Shown: piece by piece, positions 34,132 through 35,643 of the stretch | Numbering within the stretch: the first letter of the stretch is position 1 | How the letters are laid out: every line of letters begins with the position of its first letter | DNA from: Leekyejoonella antrihumi | GTDB lineage: Bacteria; Actinomycetota; Actinomycetes; Actinomycetales; Dermatophilaceae | DNA: 35,643 bases | NCBI RefSeq assembly: GCF_007845645.1 | Contig: NZ_VCQV01000044.1 | Location: 1-35,643 of the forward strand | Reading direction: 5' to 3' | Notes under the pieces: generated by a model | What the model saw: the letters and a program-made list of their open reading frames with translations, nothing else | The model's database searches: none | Told to the model about the DNA's origin: nothing | Program-made: the position numbers and the translations under genes

Positions 34132-34137
34132 AACCTA
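34132..34137 (-). promoter_or_regulatory. -10 element TAGGTT for the MFS gene
   Basis: On the minus strand TAGGTT ends seven bases before ATG 34124, giving a leaderless transcript. Further upstream on that strand are TTGACA (34161-34166) and TTGACC, but the spacing of TTGACA (23 bases) is too long for a normal -35. Confidence 0.4.
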
Positions 34138-34261
34138 GTTCGGAAACCTGCAACATGGGGTGTCAAAACCTTCTGGATTTGGTCAAGGTTTGCGGCCTTC
34201 AGTTCGATGCCGGGCGACATCTCGGATGCCCACCACGAGTCCCGCGTGGTCTCATGTCCTC

Positions 34262-35281
34262 ATGCAGATTCGTTATCCCCGCCCGTTGCAGCCCGGCGAC
34301 CGGATTGGGGTCACCGCACCGTCCGCCGGTGTGGCGCCGCGACACTGGGCACGACTGGAGTTCTGTGTCCAGTGGTTGCGTGATCGTGGCTTCGATGTAG
34401 TCGTCGGAGACTGCATCGAAGCCACCTCCCATGTGTCCGCCCCGAAGCAGCAGCGGGCGCACGAGCTGCAGGCGATGCTGACCGATCCGTCGATCGCTGC
34501 CGTGATTCCCCCGTGGGGTGGGGCCGGCACGACTCATGATCTGGTCGACCTGCTCGACTACGACGCGATCGCCGCCGCAGAGCCGACCTGGTGCGTCGGT
34601 TTCTCCGACACCTCCACCTGGCTGCTGCCGCTGACGCTGCGCACTGGGATGGCCACGATCCACGGGCAGAACCTGATGGACACGCCCTACGACAGCCCGG
34701 CGGGCATCCTGCCCTGGTGGCAGGTCGCGGCGGGACCGTCGTCGTTCACGCAGTACTCGCCGGGCCGCTACCGCACGCACTTCGACCCGTGGGAGACGGA
34801 TCCGGCGATCACCGACTTCCCCCTTCCGAAGGCGGGCCGGTGGCGGATGCTTCGCGGCGGCGACCGGATCGAGGTGAGTGGCCGGCTGATCGGTGGGTGC
34901 ATCGAGACCGTGGGCCTGCTGGCCGGCACCACCTACGGGGATGTCCGCACCTTTGGCAGGAACTTCGAAGGGGGGCTGCTGGTGTATGTCGAGGCGGCCG
35001 ACGAGGAGGCCTTCACCATCTGCCGGTCCCTGCACGCGATGCGGCTGGCCGGCTGGTTCGACCACGCCAACGCGATTCTGGTGGGTCGCACCAGCGCGCC
35101 GGCCTCCGGCGGCTTCACCCAGCAGGATGCCGTCCTGGATGCCGTGGGCGACCTCGGGGTGCCCGTCATCATGGACATGGACTTCGGCCATGTCCCGCCC
35201 TACCTGTGCTTCGTCAACGGCGCAGTGGGGCATGTCGTGGTGGGCGGCGACCGGCAGGAGATCACGCAGACCTTCCGCTGA
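34262..35281 (+). CDS. S66-family peptidase (LD-carboxypeptidase / MccF-like)
   Basis: A 339-residue serine peptidase of family S66. It starts RPLQPGDRIGVTAPSAGVAP, the family's usual beginning, has the nucleophile Ser115 in VGFSDTSTW and a likely catalytic His in MDMDFGHVPPYLCF. The Glu of the triad should lie in the middle domain (GGCIETVGLLAGTTYG region), but I cannot fix it by eye. Members either trim L,D-linked muropeptides or, as in MccF, cleave and inactivate peptide-nucleotide antibiotics. The intact PPWGG motif and 339-residue length fit the MccF branch. ATG 34262 is chosen by family match; no ribosome site is seen. It is divergent from the MFS gene, 137 bases away. Confidence 0.88.
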   Translation: MQIRYPRPLQPGDRIGVTAPSAGVAPRHWARLEFCVQWLRDRGFDVVVGDCIEATSHVSAPKQQRAHELQAMLTDPSIAAVIPPWGGAGTTHDLVDLLDYDAIAAAEPTWCVGFSDTSTWLLPLTLRTGMATIHGQNLMDTPYDSPAGILPWWQVAAGPSSFTQYSPGRYRTHFDPWETDPAITDFPLPKAGRWRMLRGGDRIEVSGRLIGGCIETVGLLAGTTYGDVRTFGRNFEGGLLVYVEAADEEAFTICRSLHAMRLAGWFDHANAILVGRTSAPASGGFTQQDAVLDAVGDLGVPVIMDMDFGHVPPYLCFVNGAVGHVVVGGDRQEITQTFR

Positions 35282-35337
35282 GGCGTAGGCCGGTGCCGAG
35301 ATGCAGCGAAGACTGAACGAATCGAGGTCTTTCGTGA

Positions 35338-35490
35338 TCAAGGGTCAGCTGTCCACAACGAGCTGCGCCACCTGCTGACCAGGGAATCGACGCCCCAGCC
35401 GCCCTCGACCCAGTGACGCACGTCGGCAAGATCCAGAGTCTCCAGAGCCTCGATGACCTCGACCGATTGCACACCGCCATTGTGTGCCAC
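35338..35490 (-). pseudogene. Remnant of an aminoglycoside/lincosamide-type nucleotidyltransferase
   Basis: On the minus strand a 50-residue frame contains VEVIEALETLDLADVRHWVEGGWGVDSLV. The pattern WVEGGWGVD is the N-terminal signature of LinB/ANT-like nucleotidyltransferases, normally followed by a HxDLD metal-binding motif. Here the frame ends at 35338-35340 after unrelated residues. In another frame just beyond, TKDLDSF may be the displaced DLD part, which suggests a frameshift and loss of the rest. An IS21-like end starts about 40 bases beyond its 5' side. It cannot make an active enzyme. Confidence 0.55.
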
Positions 35491-35528
35491 CGCCACCGCC
35501 AGAGGATCTCTACAGCGCCGCTGTGTTT

Positions 35529-35643
35529 TGTCAATTGGATGTCGGCCGTTTGAGCGCTAATTTTCCGGCCAGTTGAGCGGGGTTTCCTGCCGTTTGAGCG
35601 TTACGACTAGAACGGCGGGTTTTTGGGGTCGTCCGGGTGGGTG
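35529..35643. mobile_element. Terminal region of an IS21-like insertion sequence (partial)
   Basis: From TGTCAATTGG at 35529 the sequence changes to A/T-richer DNA with three direct repeats: GCCGTTTGAGCG (35545-35556), GCCAGTTGAGCG (35568-35579) and GCCGTTTGAGCG (35589-35600), spaced 21-23 bases apart. Multiple repeats of this kind inside an end beginning TG are characteristic of IS21-family termini, where the transposase binds. The istA/istB genes would lie beyond the window. The exact outer end could also be 35522. Confidence 0.6.

Overview
The window is chromosomal DNA of a high-G+C actinobacterium. Third codon positions are strongly G/C, GTG/TTG starts are common, many genes look leaderless, and gatCAB is followed by an ilvD-ilvBNC-leuB-ilvE-cimA cluster. 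This suggests the order Micrococcales; a Dermacoccaceae- or Intrasporangiaceae-like host is my inference, not something the sequence proves.

Layout. 1-102 is the tail of a probable transposase. 233-3697 is gatC-gatA-gatB, the tRNA amidotransferase. 3716-4631 is a divergent cupin/MarR pair around a large dyad operator. 4692-5981 is a cytochrome P450 broken by an in-frame TGA, followed by a 2-hydroxyacid dehydrogenase (5999-6925) and a SixA-like phosphatase (6991-7509). 7552-12946 holds ilvD, then ilvB-ilvN-ilvC behind a leader-peptide attenuator. 13096-18576 holds three ABC-2 type ATPase/permease pairs, and 18567-23809 on the minus strand holds a 1060-residue AfsR-like regulator and an OafA-type acyltransferase with an SGNH domain. 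23986-24264 is a compact unit without a long gene: promoter, leader-like peptide, hairpin, micro-ORF and terminator-like hairpin. 24440-29409 holds leuB, ilvE, a HAD phosphatase and cimA, the last behind a second attenuator whose leader peptide is rich in Thr and Ile. 29483-32847 holds a conserved hypothetical gene (minus), an FAH-family hydrolase, murI and a metallo-hydrolase. 32853-35281 holds an MFS exporter (minus) and an S66 peptidase. The right edge has a nucleotidyltransferase remnant and the repeat-rich end of an IS21-like element.

How the genes work together. IlvB/IlvN, IlvC and IlvD build the 2-oxo acid precursors of Val, Ile and Leu. CimA starts the pyruvate/citramalate route to 2-oxobutyrate, LeuB acts in leucine synthesis (its IPMDH family also serves the citramalate route), and IlvE carries out the final transamination. 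ilvB and cimA each carry their own attenuator with different control codons, so the two steps can respond to different amino acids. The ABC/regulator/acyltransferase block splits this pathway cluster and looks accessory.

The points most worth a second look are the Thr/Ile leader before cimA, the orphan leader/micro-ORF unit at 23986-24264, a dispersed hairpin-forming repeat in three gene-proximal gaps, an over-represented heptamer GTATGCC that also forms inverted pairs at gene ends, the P450 nonsense codon, and the MarR/cupin operator.
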